Notes: generated by a model not told the origin, from the sequence alone. Shown: positions 23,049 to 31,187, numbered from the stretch's first letter. The stretch: 35,145 nucleotides of DNA from Atopobium sp. UBA2090 (GCA_002331575.1 DCZG01000132.1:3231-38375), one strand, 5' to 3'. Made by a program: numbers and translations.

Positions 23049-23201
23049 GGTGCCAATAGCTGGAAAGGATCCTTTAGCGTTTTTGCGGACGCGCCAACTG
23101 GGCAAACGTCGGCCGGACAAAAGGGGCTTATCGGTACCCCCAGGTAGGAAGCTCGCGGACTGTGCCAATAAGTCAGAAGGATCCTTAGACGTTATTGGCA
23201 C
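23049..23201. repeat. Intergenic repeat copy B
   Basis: A complete copy of about 153 bp with terminal inverted ends GGTGCCAATA (23049-23058) and TATTGGCAC (23193-23201). The central block AACTGGGCAAACGTCGGCC, then GGACAAAAGGGGCTTATCGG and TACCCCC, is almost identical to copies A and C. Each end unit holds an AAGGATCCTT-type palindrome. It lies between the convergent 3' ends of the YbhB and MATE genes and has no coding content. Confidence 0.9.
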
Positions 23202-23230
23202 TGGGTCAACCTGCCAACGGGAAACCCGAA

Positions 23231-24628
23231 TCAGCTTTTCTGCTGGCGTTGTTCCTCTCGGGCAAAATCCCTCAGGCACGAGATTGCCATGGGGATGGTC
23301 ACGATGCCCGTGATCACGTCAGAGAGCGGCTGGGCGAGCTGGACGCCGAGCAGCCCCATCGTCTGCGAGAGGATGACGACGACCGGCCCGAGAACGAGGC
23401 CGAGCCTGCAGGCTCCGAGGATGGTGGCACGCCACATGTGGCCCGAGGTCTGCAGCATGAAGTTGGTGACCATCGCCGCGCCGGTGAAGACCATCGAGAA
23501 GCTCGTGAGTCGCAGCGTGAGCGTGCCCGCCTCGATCACGTCGGGGTCGTTCCTGAGGAAACCGATGAGCTGTGGCGCGAACACGCAGGTCAGGATACCG
23601 ATTCCAAGTACCGTGAGCATGGCGACGCGAAGCGAGAAGAAGTACCCCTCTCGCACGCGGTCGTAGTTCCGCGCTCCGATGTTGTAGCCGATGACTGGCT
23701 GGAATCCCTGCCCGATGCCAATCTGCACGTAATTCCCGAAGCCCGCGATGCGCTGCACGACGGCCATCGCTGCCACCACGGCATCGCCGAAGGGATCGGC
23801 GGCATTGTTGAGGAGCGTCGTGGCAACGCCGAGCATGCACTGGCGCACGAAGGAGGGCACGCCACCGTTGTTGACCTCGCGGGCGAAGGCCGCCGTGGGA
23901 CGTACGTAGCTCAGCGAGAGCGGGGTGATTCCCACGCGCTGCATCTGCCAGATGAGCAGCAGGAAGCTCACGAACTCGCAGACGATCGTGGCGAGGGCAC
24001 TCCCCGCGATTCCCATGCCGAAGACGAAGACGAACAGCGGCGTGAGCGCGATGTTGAGCACCGCGCCCGTCATGATGCAGATCATCGAGAAGAGCGACTC
24101 TCCCTCAAGACGAAGCTGCATGTTGAGCATGAGCTCCGAGCACATCCACGGGGCGCCGAGCAGGACGATTCCGATGAAGGTCTTGGCGTAGGGCAGGATC
24201 GTGGGCGTGGCTCCCGCGATGAGGCAGATGGGCTCGAGTAAGACGTTGCCGAGCACCGCGATGACGATGCCGAAGCCAAAGGCGCAGACGAGCCCCGTCG
24301 ACGCCATCACACAGGCCTTCTCGTTCTCCTTGGCACCGAGGTAGCGCGCAATCGCGTTGCCCGTTCCCTGGCCGAAGTAGAACCCGACGGCCTGGATGCC
24401 TGTCATGGCGACGAAGGCGATGCCGATGGCACCCGAGGCCGAGGTGCCGAGCTTGCCCACGAAGAAGGTATCGGCGATGTTGTAGATGGCGCTCACGAGA
24501 TTGGCCAGGATGGAGGGAACCGCGAGCGACACGATGAGCGGCCCGACAGGCGACTCGGTCATCTCGCGGTAGCGCTCATCGGATGTCTCGGTGGCGTGGA
24601 AGGCGATTCTTTCCCTGATGGAGTCCAT
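23231..24628 (-). CDS. MATE family efflux transporter
   Basis: The 465-residue protein is a multidrug/toxin-extrusion-type exporter with about 12 membrane helices. Recognisable segments are the N-terminal PSILANLVSAIYNIADTFFV, the GQGTGNAIARYLGA loop, and in the second half QGFQPVIGYNIGARNYDRV, which mirrors the first, as expected for this two-bundle family. It would export cationic or other small molecules using Na+ or H+. I chose the ATG at 24628; its ribosome-binding site is weak, and a later ATG at 24562 is possible. A dyad at 24650-24678 lies directly upstream. No regulator gene is adjacent. Confidence 0.9.
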   Translation of the reverse strand: MDSIRERIAFHATETSDERYREMTESPVGPLIVSLAVPSILANLVSAIYNIADTFFVGKLGTSASGAIGIAFVAMTGIQAVGFYFGQGTGNAIARYLGAKENEKACVMASTGLVCAFGFGIVIAVLGNVLLEPICLIAGATPTILPYAKTFIGIVLLGAPWMCSELMLNMQLRLEGESLFSMICIMTGAVLNIALTPLFVFVFGMGIAGSALATIVCEFVSFLLLIWQMQRVGITPLSLSYVRPTAAFAREVNNGGVPSFVRQCMLGVATTLLNNAADPFGDAVVAAMAVVQRIAGFGNYVQIGIGQGFQPVIGYNIGARNYDRVREGYFFSLRVAMLTVLGIGILTCVFAPQLIGFLRNDPDVIEAGTLTLRLTSFSMVFTGAAMVTNFMLQTSGHMWRATILGACRLGLVLGPVVVILSQTMGLLGVQLAQPLSDVITGIVTIPMAISCLRDFAREEQRQQKS

Positions 24629-24649
24629 GAGGTCATGATAGGCGCAAAT

Positions 24650-24678
24650 CGAATGGCCCTTTTCAAAAGAACCATTCG
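24650..24678. promoter_or_regulatory. Dyad upstream of the MATE gene
   Basis: CGAATGG (24650-24656) pairs with CCATTCG (24672-24678), and inside it CTTTT pairs with AAAAG (24659-24669). It lies between the divergent MATE and SIS-domain genes, about 22 bp before the MATE start. It may be an operator or a leader hairpin. Confidence 0.4.
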
Positions 24679-24763
24679 CCAGCAACGTCACACGAAACGA
24701 GCGGGCTGCACCCGCCATCAACTAGAATGCTGATACGTACCTTCTTCGAGGTGAGGACATCAC

Positions 24764-25381
24764 ATGAGTGAGATCGGTTTCCAGGTCATCCCGTCGCGCA
24801 AGCTTACCGACGCCGAAGTACAGGAACTCCGCGACCACTACCTCGTCTACGCGAAGGCCGAGCGAGACGAGCACCGCAAGCTCCGCGCCGACCTTGACGA
24901 GATCTATACCAGGATCGACAAGCTCTTTGAGAGCGGCGCGATGCTTCGCACGGTCACCACGCTCTACGAGTGCGACCACATCGTGGTCTTCGCCACCGAG
25001 TCCTCCATCCTCGCCCTGCGAGAGTTCCAGCAGGCGATGCTCTCCGAGGGCAGGAAGGTTCGACTCGTGCCCGAGGTCGGCGGCGACATCAACAGCATCC
25101 GCGCGCTCCCCGAGAACGACCTTCTCATCGTCGTGACCACATCGAACGGCTTCGCGCGCAGGCAGCGCGAGCGCATCGTCGCGAGCAAGGCGTTCAAGGT
25201 CATCGTCACCGCAAGCGAGGACCCCGAGCTCCATGCCATCTTCGACGACGTCTTCACCATCGGCGAGGGCTCCGAGGAGGGCAGCTCTCTGCACCGCATC
25301 TACGCCACCTTCGGCGTCACGTACTTCTTCGACCGGCTGTTCGCGCAGTACGCCCGCGCCTTCGACCCTGAGCTCAAGTAA
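24764..25381 (+). CDS. SIS-domain protein of the RpiR type, without DNA-binding domain
   Basis: The 205-residue protein resembles the sugar-isomerase (SIS) half of RpiR/MurR regulators: HIVVFATESSILALREFQQA, then NDLLIVVTTSNGFARRQRERI and the C-terminal ATFGVTYFFDRLFAQYA. The N-terminal 55 residues are a charged helical stretch with no helix-turn-helix of the HTH_6 type, so it cannot be a normal repressor of that family (usually about 280 residues). It might sense a phosphosugar or be a degenerate paralogue. The ATG at 24764 has GAGGTGAGGA upstream. It is divergent from the MATE gene and followed by a 289-bp gap. Confidence 0.8.
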   Translation: MSEIGFQVIPSRKLTDAEVQELRDHYLVYAKAERDEHRKLRADLDEIYTRIDKLFESGAMLRTVTTLYECDHIVVFATESSILALREFQQAMLSEGRKVRLVPEVGGDINSIRALPENDLLIVVTTSNGFARRQRERIVASKAFKVIVTASEDPELHAIFDDVFTIGEGSEEGSSLHRIYATFGVTYFFDRLFAQYARAFDPELK

Positions 25382-25419
25382 GCCCCGACGCCGGCCGCCA
25401 TCCAGAGATCGCCATTCAA

Positions 25420-25468
25420 GGACAGGTGTCTTTTCCAGGTTTTCCCGGACTGGGAACAGCACCTGTCC
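25420..25468. repeat. REP-like palindrome in the 25382-25670 gap
   Basis: GGACAGGTG (25420-25428) and CACCTGTCC (25460-25468) form a perfect 9-bp inverted repeat. Inside are TTCCAGG and CTGGGAA, which pair partly. It follows the SIS-domain gene by 38 bp and may act as its transcript end or be a dispersed palindromic element. I see only this one copy in the window. The rest of the gap holds the upstream region of the IMP cyclohydrolase gene and no gene. Confidence 0.6.
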
Positions 25469-25670
25469 CCACTCACGCCGCGACGCGTGATAGACTCCCC
25501 TGTTGTGAGAACGCGCTGTCACTGACGGATAATCGTGGAGCACCACGGAGGAGCAGCGCGTCAATTCAATGGGGCCGACCGTCTGGGCATGTCGTTCTCG
25601 CGAGAGCGGCCTGCCTTTTTCTTTAGAGGCCGACAGCGAGCGTGACACGAATCGACGAAAGGAAGCGCCG

Positions 25671-26306
25671 ATGCAAGACCTGTGCGAGCTGCTGAGGAAT
25701 AATCCCTACCCCGGACGAGGCATCGTGGTGGGCAGGGACCGCGTGTACTACTGGATCATGGGACGTAGCACCAACAGCCGCAACCGCGTCTTCGTCACGA
25801 CGGACGACGGCATCCGCACCGAGGCGCACGACCCGGCGCTTCTCGCTGACCCGAGCCTCATCATCTACCACCCCGTGCGTACCATGGGTGACTCGCTCGT
25901 GGTGACGAACGGCGACCAGACCGACACGATCGTCGAGAAGGGCTCCTTCCGCGACGGTTGCATGGTCCGCGAGTTCGAGCCCGACGACCCCAACTTCACG
26001 CCGCGCATCTCGAGCATCCTCAACCCCGACGGCAGCTTCGAGCTCTCGATCCTCAAGCACCAGAGCTCCGGTCGCTGCCTGCGCGAGTTCTTCTCGTACG
26101 AGGGCGCCGACGAGGGCGTGGGCTATTTCATCAGCACCTACGAGGGCGACGGGAACCCGCTCCCCTCGTTTGCCGGCGAGCCCGTCGAGGTCGTCATGTC
26201 CGAGCCCTGCGACGTCTGGGCGGCGCTCAACCAGGACAACAAGGTCTCGCTCTACGCCAACGTCGGCGGCACGGTGACCCTCTTCAACAAGAACCTCGGC
26301 GACTAA
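25671..26306 (+). CDS. purO: IMP cyclohydrolase (PurO-like)
   Basis: The 211-residue protein resembles the stand-alone IMP cyclohydrolase family first known from archaea: YPGRGIVVGRD at the N-terminus, GRSTNSRNRVFV, then IIYHPVR, VTNGDQTD and the FTPRISSI segment. It closes the purine ring (FAICAR to IMP), the last step of purine synthesis. The ATG at 25671 is preceded by GAAAGGAAG. The AICAR transformylase gene starts 11 bp after the stop, so the two final steps are encoded by two adjacent genes rather than by one fused purH. Confidence 0.88.
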   Translation: MQDLCELLRNNPYPGRGIVVGRDRVYYWIMGRSTNSRNRVFVTTDDGIRTEAHDPALLADPSLIIYHPVRTMGDSLVVTNGDQTDTIVEKGSFRDGCMVREFEPDDPNFTPRISSILNPDGSFELSILKHQSSGRCLREFFSYEGADEGVGYFISTYEGDGNPLPSFAGEPVEVVMSEPCDVWAALNQDNKVSLYANVGGTVTLFNKNLGD

Positions 26307-26317
26307 AGGAGACACGC

Positions 26318-27496
26318 ATGAACGAGCTCGAGCTCAAGTACGGCTGCAACCCCAACCAGAAGCCCTCTCGCATCTTCATGAAGGACGGCTCCGACCTCCC
26401 CGTCACGGTCCTCTCCGGCAAGCCCGGCTACATCAACTTCCTCGACGCGCTCAACTCCTGGCAGCTCGTGAAGGAGCTCAAGGAGGCGACCGGTCTGCCC
26501 GCGGCGGCCTCGTTCAAGCACGTCTCGCCAGCGGGCGCCGCAGTCGGCACTCCGCTCACCGACGTCGAGCGTCAGATCTACTTCGTCGACGACGAGGGCG
26601 AGCTCTCCCCCATCGCCTGCGCCTACATCCGCGCGCGCGGCGCCGACCGCATGAGCTCCTATGGTGACTGGGCGGCGCTCTCCGACGTCTGCGACGCCCG
26701 GACCGCCACGTACCTCAAGCACGAGGTCTCTGACGGCGTCATCGCACCGGGCTACACGGACGAGGCGCTCGAGATTCTCCGCTCCAAGAAGGGCGGCAAG
26801 TACAACGTGGTCAGAATCGACCCCGACTACGTGTGCGCGCCGGTCGAGGACAAGGACGTCTTCGGCATCACCTTCGAGCAGGGCCACAACTTCTTCCGCA
26901 TCGACCGCGAGCTCATCTCGAACATCGTGACCGCGAACAAGGACGTCCCCGAGCAGGCGAAGATCGACATGATCGTGAGCCTCATCACGCTCAAGTACAC
27001 GCAGTCGAACTCGGTGTGCTACGTCAAGAACGGCCAAGCCATCGGCGTCGGCGCCGGTCAGCAGAGCCGCGTGCACTGCACCCGTCTCGCCGGTAACAAG
27101 GCCGACACCTGGTACCTGCGCCAACACCCCAAGGTGCTCGGGCTCAAGTTCGCCGAGGAAATCCGCCGCGCCAACCGAGACAACGCCATCGACGTCTACA
27201 TCTCCGACGAGCATGACGACGTGCTCGCCGAGGGCGAGTGGCAGAAGTGGTTCGCCGAGAAGCCCGAGGTGCTCACGCGCGAGGAGAAGGCCGCATGGAT
27301 CGCCACGCAGACCGACGTCACGCTCGGTTCGGACGCCTTCTTCCCCTTTGGTGACAACGTGGAGCGCGCTCACAAGAGCGGCGTCCGCTACATCGCGGAG
27401 CCGGGCGGGTCGATTCGCGACGACAACGTCATCGAGACCGCCGACAAGTACGGCATGGCCATGGCCTTCACGGGCATGCGTCTCTTCCACCATTAG
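26318..27496 (+). CDS. purH: AICAR transformylase (PurH C-terminal domain-like)
   Basis: The 392-residue protein is the formyltransferase half of PurH, which converts AICAR to FAICAR using 10-formyl-tetrahydrofolate. It opens with ELKYGCNPNQKPSR, has SFKHVSPAGAAVG (Lys-His pair of the active site), YVKNGQAIGVGAGQQSRVHC and SDAFFPFGDNVERA, and ends at the usual C-terminus GMRLFHH. The N-terminal cyclohydrolase domain of fused PurH is missing and is replaced by the separate gene just upstream. AAAGGAG overlaps the preceding stop, so the pair is one operon. A strong terminator follows at 27526-27564. Confidence 0.93.
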   Translation: MNELELKYGCNPNQKPSRIFMKDGSDLPVTVLSGKPGYINFLDALNSWQLVKELKEATGLPAAASFKHVSPAGAAVGTPLTDVERQIYFVDDEGELSPIACAYIRARGADRMSSYGDWAALSDVCDARTATYLKHEVSDGVIAPGYTDEALEILRSKKGGKYNVVRIDPDYVCAPVEDKDVFGITFEQGHNFFRIDRELISNIVTANKDVPEQAKIDMIVSLITLKYTQSNSVCYVKNGQAIGVGAGQQSRVHCTRLAGNKADTWYLRQHPKVLGLKFAEEIRRANRDNAIDVYISDEHDDVLAEGEWQKWFAEKPEVLTREEKAAWIATQTDVTLGSDAFFPFGDNVERAHKSGVRYIAEPGGSIRDDNVIETADKYGMAMAFTGMRLFHH

Positions 27497-27525
27497 ACTG
27501 AGGGGCTCCATCAATGCACGTCATG

Positions 27526-27564
27526 CGGGGGCATCTGGCAAAGCCTGCCAGGTGCCCCCGTTTT
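27526..27564 (+). terminator. Intrinsic terminator of the purO-purH operon
   Basis: CGGGGGCATCTGGCA (27526-27540) and TGCCAGGTGCCCCCG (27546-27560) form a 15-bp stem with one mismatch or wobble, a 5-base loop and a following TTTT. Confidence 0.9.
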
Positions 27565-27622
27565 CAGCCTGCCAAAGGTGCCAACGCCCTTTGGCAGCCA
27601 AAGGGCCACCCTACGACGAGCC
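27565..27622. repeat. Hairpin module preceding repeat copy C
   Basis: CTGCCAAAGG (27569-27578) and CCTTTGGCAG (27588-27597) form the same hairpin as at 22935-22963, followed by the same GGCCACCCTACGACG tail. It abuts the purine terminator on one side and repeat C on the other. Confidence 0.8.
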
Positions 27623-27776
27623 GGTGCCAATATGCCAGAAGGATCCTTTGACGTTATTGCGGACAGTCCAACTGGGCAAACGTCGGCCGGACAAAAGGGG
27701 CTTATCGGTACCCCCAGGTAGGCAGCTCGCGGGCTGTGCCAATAGCCGAAAAGGATCCTTCTGGCTTATTGGCACC
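27623..27776. repeat. Intergenic repeat copy C
   Basis: A complete copy of 154 bp with ends GGTGCCAATA (27623-27632) and TATTGGCACC (27767-27776). The centre is nearly identical to copy B, while the right-hand unit differs (GCCGAAAAGGATCCTTCTGG), so the copies have drifted. It lies between the purine operon and rubrerythrin. Bases 27777-28016 carry the rubrerythrin upstream region: a TGTAATTACA palindrome at 27910-27919 in AT-rich sequence and a TTGCAT/TATCCT promoter-like pair. Confidence 0.9.
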
Positions 27777-28016
27777 ACGCCCATCGCATCAACGTCGAGG
27801 GGCGTCTCGCTGTGGAGAACCGCATTCATTCTGGTAGACGCGCTGCCATCACAAGTCAACGCCGCAGCCTCCTGCCGCCGCGACGCACCCCGTCCTTAAA
27901 TGCTATGTGTGTAATTACATATTTCTCATGTTTTGGATTGCATCTTGCCTCGGGCGGGATATCCTATCTCCGTAGTATCCAATCGCCTATCACTTTCCGA
28001 GAGAAAGGGAACAACT

Positions 28017-28574
28017 ATGAAGTTTGTCTGCCCCGTGTGCGGTTACGTCGAGGAGTACGACGGAGACGAGCTCCCCGCCGACTACGTCTGCCCGCAGTGC
28101 AAGTGCCCCGGCTCCCGCTTCACCAAGCAGGAGGGCGAGCTCACCTGGGCTGCCGAGCATGTCGTCGGCGTCGGCAAGGCTGAGGGCGTCTCCGAGGACA
28201 TCATCGAGGACCTCCGCGCCAACTTCAACGGCGAGTGCTCCGAGGTCGGCATGTACCTCGCGATGTCTCGCGTCGCCTTCCGTGAGGGCTATCCCGAGAT
28301 CGGCCTCTACTACGAGAAGGCCGCCCATGAGGAGGCCGAGCACGCCTCCAAGTTCGCCGAGCTTCTCGGCGAGGTTGTGACAACCTCCACCAAGAAGAAC
28401 CTCGAGCTCCGCGTCGAGGCCGAGAACGGCGCCACCGCTGGCAAGGTCGACCTTGCCAAGCGTGCCAAGGCTGCCAACCTCGATGCCATTCACGACACGG
28501 TCCACGAGATGGCCCGCGACGAGGCTCGTCACGGCAGGGCGTTCGCCGGTCTGCTCAAGCGCTACTTCGGCTAA
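28017..28574 (+). CDS. Rubrerythrin with N-terminal rubredoxin domain
   Basis: The 185-residue protein reduces hydrogen peroxide (and helps remove O2) in anaerobes. An N-terminal rubredoxin-type iron site is formed by Cys5, Cys8 (CPVCGY) and Cys25, Cys28 (CPQCK). A ferritin-like di-iron domain follows, with GECSEVGMYLAMS, AAHEEAEHA and MARDEARHGRAF supplying the Glu/His ligands. The rubredoxin domain comes first, the reverse of classical rubrerythrin. GAGAAAGGGA lies before the ATG at 28017. It is a single gene with its own terminator, and it complements the hemerythrin in protecting oxygen-labile enzymes. Confidence 0.93.
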   Translation: MKFVCPVCGYVEEYDGDELPADYVCPQCKCPGSRFTKQEGELTWAAEHVVGVGKAEGVSEDIIEDLRANFNGECSEVGMYLAMSRVAFREGYPEIGLYYEKAAHEEAEHASKFAELLGEVVTTSTKKNLELRVEAENGATAGKVDLAKRAKAANLDAIHDTVHEMARDEARHGRAFAGLLKRYFG

Positions 28575-28598
28575 TTCGCGCGACACGCACTCACGACG

Positions 28599-28640
28599 GC
28601 GGGGCCGCCGGGACGTCCAATCGTCTCGGCGGCCCCGCTT
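28599..28640 (+). terminator. Probable terminator of rubrerythrin
   Basis: GCGGGGCCGCC (28599-28609) pairs perfectly with GGCGGCCCCGC (28628-28638). It is followed by only a short TT, so the hairpin is strong and the T-tract weak. Confidence 0.7.
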
Positions 28641-28729
28641 CGTCGTAGTGGAGACGCGGATGCATCGCGACCCTCCTCGAGTCACGTGCTATCGTTGACC
28701 ACGAACAACCGAGGCACACGGAGGCGCAC

Positions 28730-28975
28730 ATGTCCAAGAGCATCCTGATTGCAGAGACCACGCGCGAGGAGCGCATTCAGATCGTGACCACCGCACTGGC
28801 CTGGGGAGACGATTGCGGCGACTGCTCCCTTGACGCCTGCGGCATCGACAAGTACTACCTGCCCTACGTCGAGGGTGAGGTCGAGCTCCGCGAGCTCAAC
28901 TTGAGAAACGCGAGCGACCACTACTACGTGAGCGGCAACGACCGTGGCCATGACGGCCCCTCGTGCGTGATGTAG
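28730..28975 (+). CDS. Small Cys-rich protein, unknown
   Basis: The 81-residue protein has the motif CGDCSLDAC near residues 29-37 and one Cys near the C-terminus (GPSCVM), which could bind a metal. No family is recognised. GGAGG lies six bases before the ATG, and codon use matches the neighbours, so it is a real gene. It stands 97 bp upstream of the CobW-type GTPase gene on the same strand, which hints at metal handling, but this is only contextual. Confidence 0.7.
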   Translation: MSKSILIAETTREERIQIVTTALAWGDDCGDCSLDACGIDKYYLPYVEGEVELRELNLRNASDHYYVSGNDRGHDGPSCVM

Positions 28976-29072
28976 AGTCGAACCCACCTGCGGCGTTCGT
29001 GAAAATTCGGGTACAAGTCTGCTGTTGACTTCTCAGCGACCAGTATCCGCCAAGCCCAAGCAAGGAGGGCAT

Positions 29073-30206
29073 ATGCCCAGCTCCACAAAGCAGTGCAAGA
29101 TCATCCTGCTCACCGGTTATCTCGGTGCCGGCAAGACCACACTCCTGAACCACATCCTCGGCAACGACGAGGGAATCCGCGCGGCCGTCATCGTCAACGA
29201 CATCGGCGAGGTCAACGTCGACGCCAGCCTCATCAAGGACGGCGGCCTCTCGCAGACCGACAACCTCATCCCACTCACCAACGGCTGCATCTGCTGCACG
29301 CTCGCAAGCGACCTCGCAAAGCAGCTCCAGGACATCGCTGACTCCGGCAACTTCGACTACATCATCATCGAGGCCTCGGGCATCTGCGAGCCCATCCCCA
29401 TCGCCTACACCATCTCGGCCTACTGCGACCAGGCCAAGTACGACGGCAACGCCCCGCTCGACCTCGACAACATCGTCGCCGTGGTCGACTGCGCCCGCAT
29501 GTGGGACGAGTTCAACGGCGGCAAGGACCTTCTCGCCGACAACATCAACGAGGACGACATCGAGAGCCTCATCATCCAGCAGATCGAGTTCTGCACCACG
29601 ATCATCCTCAACAAGACCGACCAGGTCACACCCGAGCAGATCAAGGAGCTCAAGGCCATCGTCCGCAGCCTCCAGAGGGACGCGGTGATCGTGGAGGCCG
29701 AGAACGGCGACGTACCCATGAGCGAGCTTCTCGACACGGGACGCTTCAGCTTCGAGAAGGCCTACGACTCCGCCGTATGGGCGGATGCCATGGCGCACCC
29801 CGAGGAGCACGAGGACCCCGAGGTGCTGGAGTACGACATCTCGACCTTCGTCTACGAGCGCCGCAAGCCGCTCGACATCGACAAGCTGTCCGAGTTCGTC
29901 CAGACCTGGCCCGACAGCATCATCCGCAGCAAGGGCATGCTCTGGATCGACCAGGACCCCGACATGTGCTACGTGTTCGAGCAGGCGGGCAGGCAGGTCA
30001 GCGTCACCGAGAACGGCCTCTTTGTGGACTCCGCCCCCGAAGACGAGAAGAAGAAGATCATCGATGACAACCCCGAGGTGCTCGACGACTGGGACCCCGT
30101 CACGGGCGACCGCGTCACGCGTCTCTGCTTCATCGGCCGTCAGATGGACAAGGACGCCATCGTCGCAGGTCTCGACAAGTGCGTCACCGAGTGGATTCCC
30201 GACTAG
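29073..30206 (+). CDS. CobW/G3E-family GTPase, putative metallochaperone
   Basis: This 377-residue protein is a G3E GTPase. Walker A is GYLGAGKTT (15-23), the metal-binding CxCC motif is CICC (72-75), EASGI corresponds to the usual ESTG, and NKTD gives guanine specificity. A C-terminal CobW-type domain follows and ends in the family's FIGRQMDKDAI segment. Members deliver Zn, Co or other metals to target proteins or act under metal shortage. The ATG at 29073 has AAGGAGG seven bases upstream. No Zur-type operator is obvious. A hairpin at 30230-30262 ends the transcript. Confidence 0.92.
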   Translation: MPSSTKQCKIILLTGYLGAGKTTLLNHILGNDEGIRAAVIVNDIGEVNVDASLIKDGGLSQTDNLIPLTNGCICCTLASDLAKQLQDIADSGNFDYIIIEASGICEPIPIAYTISAYCDQAKYDGNAPLDLDNIVAVVDCARMWDEFNGGKDLLADNINEDDIESLIIQQIEFCTTIILNKTDQVTPEQIKELKAIVRSLQRDAVIVEAENGDVPMSELLDTGRFSFEKAYDSAVWADAMAHPEEHEDPEVLEYDISTFVYERRKPLDIDKLSEFVQTWPDSIIRSKGMLWIDQDPDMCYVFEQAGRQVSVTENGLFVDSAPEDEKKKIIDDNPEVLDDWDPVTGDRVTRLCFIGRQMDKDAIVAGLDKCVTEWIPD

Positions 30207-30229
30207 GCGGTCACGCAGCGAACAATCAG

Positions 30230-30264
30230 AGGGCCCGTCTGGCAGCTGTCCAGGCGGGCCCTTC
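30230..30264. terminator. Terminator hairpin between convergent genes
   Basis: AGGGCCCG-T-CTGG (30230-30242) pairs with CCAG-G-CGGGCCCT (30250-30262). It sits between the stops of the GTPase gene (plus) and the methyltransferase gene (minus) and probably serves both. T-runs are weak. Confidence 0.7.
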
Positions 30265-30282
30265 TGGTATCCGTCCCCGCGG

Positions 30283-31044
30283 TCACGCCTTGCGCGCGGC
30301 CACGAGGTAGCGATGGATGGTTCCCTCGATGACGCCGTCGCGGTCGAGGATCTCCTGGCATGCGAAGAGCTGATCCAGGCACCCGCGCACCGAGAAGCCC
30401 GGAAACTCCCATTCGATGACGTGGGCAAACCACACGAGGGCGCCCACGTCGTAGAAGCGAATGGGACGAAAGGCCTCGCGACCGTCGACAACCTCGAGCC
30501 CGCAGGAATCGAGCCTCTTCATCGCGGCGTCCAGGTACTGGCCGGGAAAGGGGAGCGGAACGTCACCGAGGAGCATCCGCACGAGCTCGCGGTCGTTCTC
30601 GGCGCCCACCTGCTCGGTCACGAAGACGCCACAGGGAGCGAGGACGCGCGCGACCTCCCCCTCGTTCACGTCGCCGTGACGGTTTGCCACGACATCAAAC
30701 GAACCGCTGGTAAAGGGTAGCGACACCGCGGCGTCCGCCTCCTTGAAGTCAACCCCCAGCGGAAGCAGCCGCTCGTCGCACAGACGAACGTTGGGTGGGT
30801 AGCCCTCCGTCGCGGCGGTCCTCCGGTGCGGGTGGCCGAGCGAGAGGAGAAACTCCGCCCCGCCCGTGTCCACGTCGAGAAGGCGCGCCTCAGGCGTCAG
30901 GTACGACCGAAGGACCTCCTCGTAGCTCCAGGGAAGGTCCCTCTCCTCGTCATACCTTTCGTTAATATGCGAGAAGTCCCATCCGTGAACGTGCGCGACC
31001 TGCTCCTCTCGGAGCCAGGCATCCACCAACTGATCTCTGTTCAT
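30283..31044 (-). CDS. Class I SAM-dependent methyltransferase
   Basis: The 253-residue protein has the seven-strand methyltransferase fold: motif I is ARLLDVDTGGAEFLLSLG (the usual D-x-G-x-G is DVDTGG), then TEGYPPNVRLC, the AVSLPFTSGSFDVVANRHGD segment (motif IV region) and EVARVLAPCGVFVTEQVG. Similar proteins are annotated as small-molecule methyltransferases, and the substrate is unknown. The ATG at 31044 has AAGGCGGATGAG upstream. It is divergent from the Nudix gene. Confidence 0.85.
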   Translation of the reverse strand: MNRDQLVDAWLREEQVAHVHGWDFSHINERYDEERDLPWSYEEVLRSYLTPEARLLDVDTGGAEFLLSLGHPHRRTAATEGYPPNVRLCDERLLPLGVDFKEADAAVSLPFTSGSFDVVANRHGDVNEGEVARVLAPCGVFVTEQVGAENDRELVRMLLGDVPLPFPGQYLDAAMKRLDSCGLEVVDGREAFRPIRFYDVGALVWFAHVIEWEFPGFSVRGCLDQLFACQEILDRDGVIEGTIHRYLVAARKA

Positions 31045-31124
31045 CTCATCCGCCTTGTCAGCGTCTCTTTGGCAGTGACAGTATGCGCCGCGAACGACGG
31101 CACCCTTCCGCCAAGACCGTACGG

Positions 31125-31187
31125 TATACTAGCTTCTCCCTGGCGGTACCGGAGCGAGTCCCTCTGGCGACACCAGTACCTCGCTCC
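31125..31187 (+). promoter_or_regulatory. -10 element and leader hairpin of the Nudix gene
   Basis: TATACT (31125-31130) is a good -10 hexamer, with no clear -35. In the leader, GGAGCGAG (31151-31158) pairs perfectly with CTCGCTCC (31180-31187), and inside it CTGG pairs with CCAG. The stem ends just before the AGGAAGG ribosome-binding site, so it may tune translation. Confidence 0.45.

Noticed and set aside
28896..30491. Long minus-strand open frame of 531 codons
   Set aside because: It is antisense to the CobW-type GTPase, which has all family motifs; the frame has no recognisable protein features.
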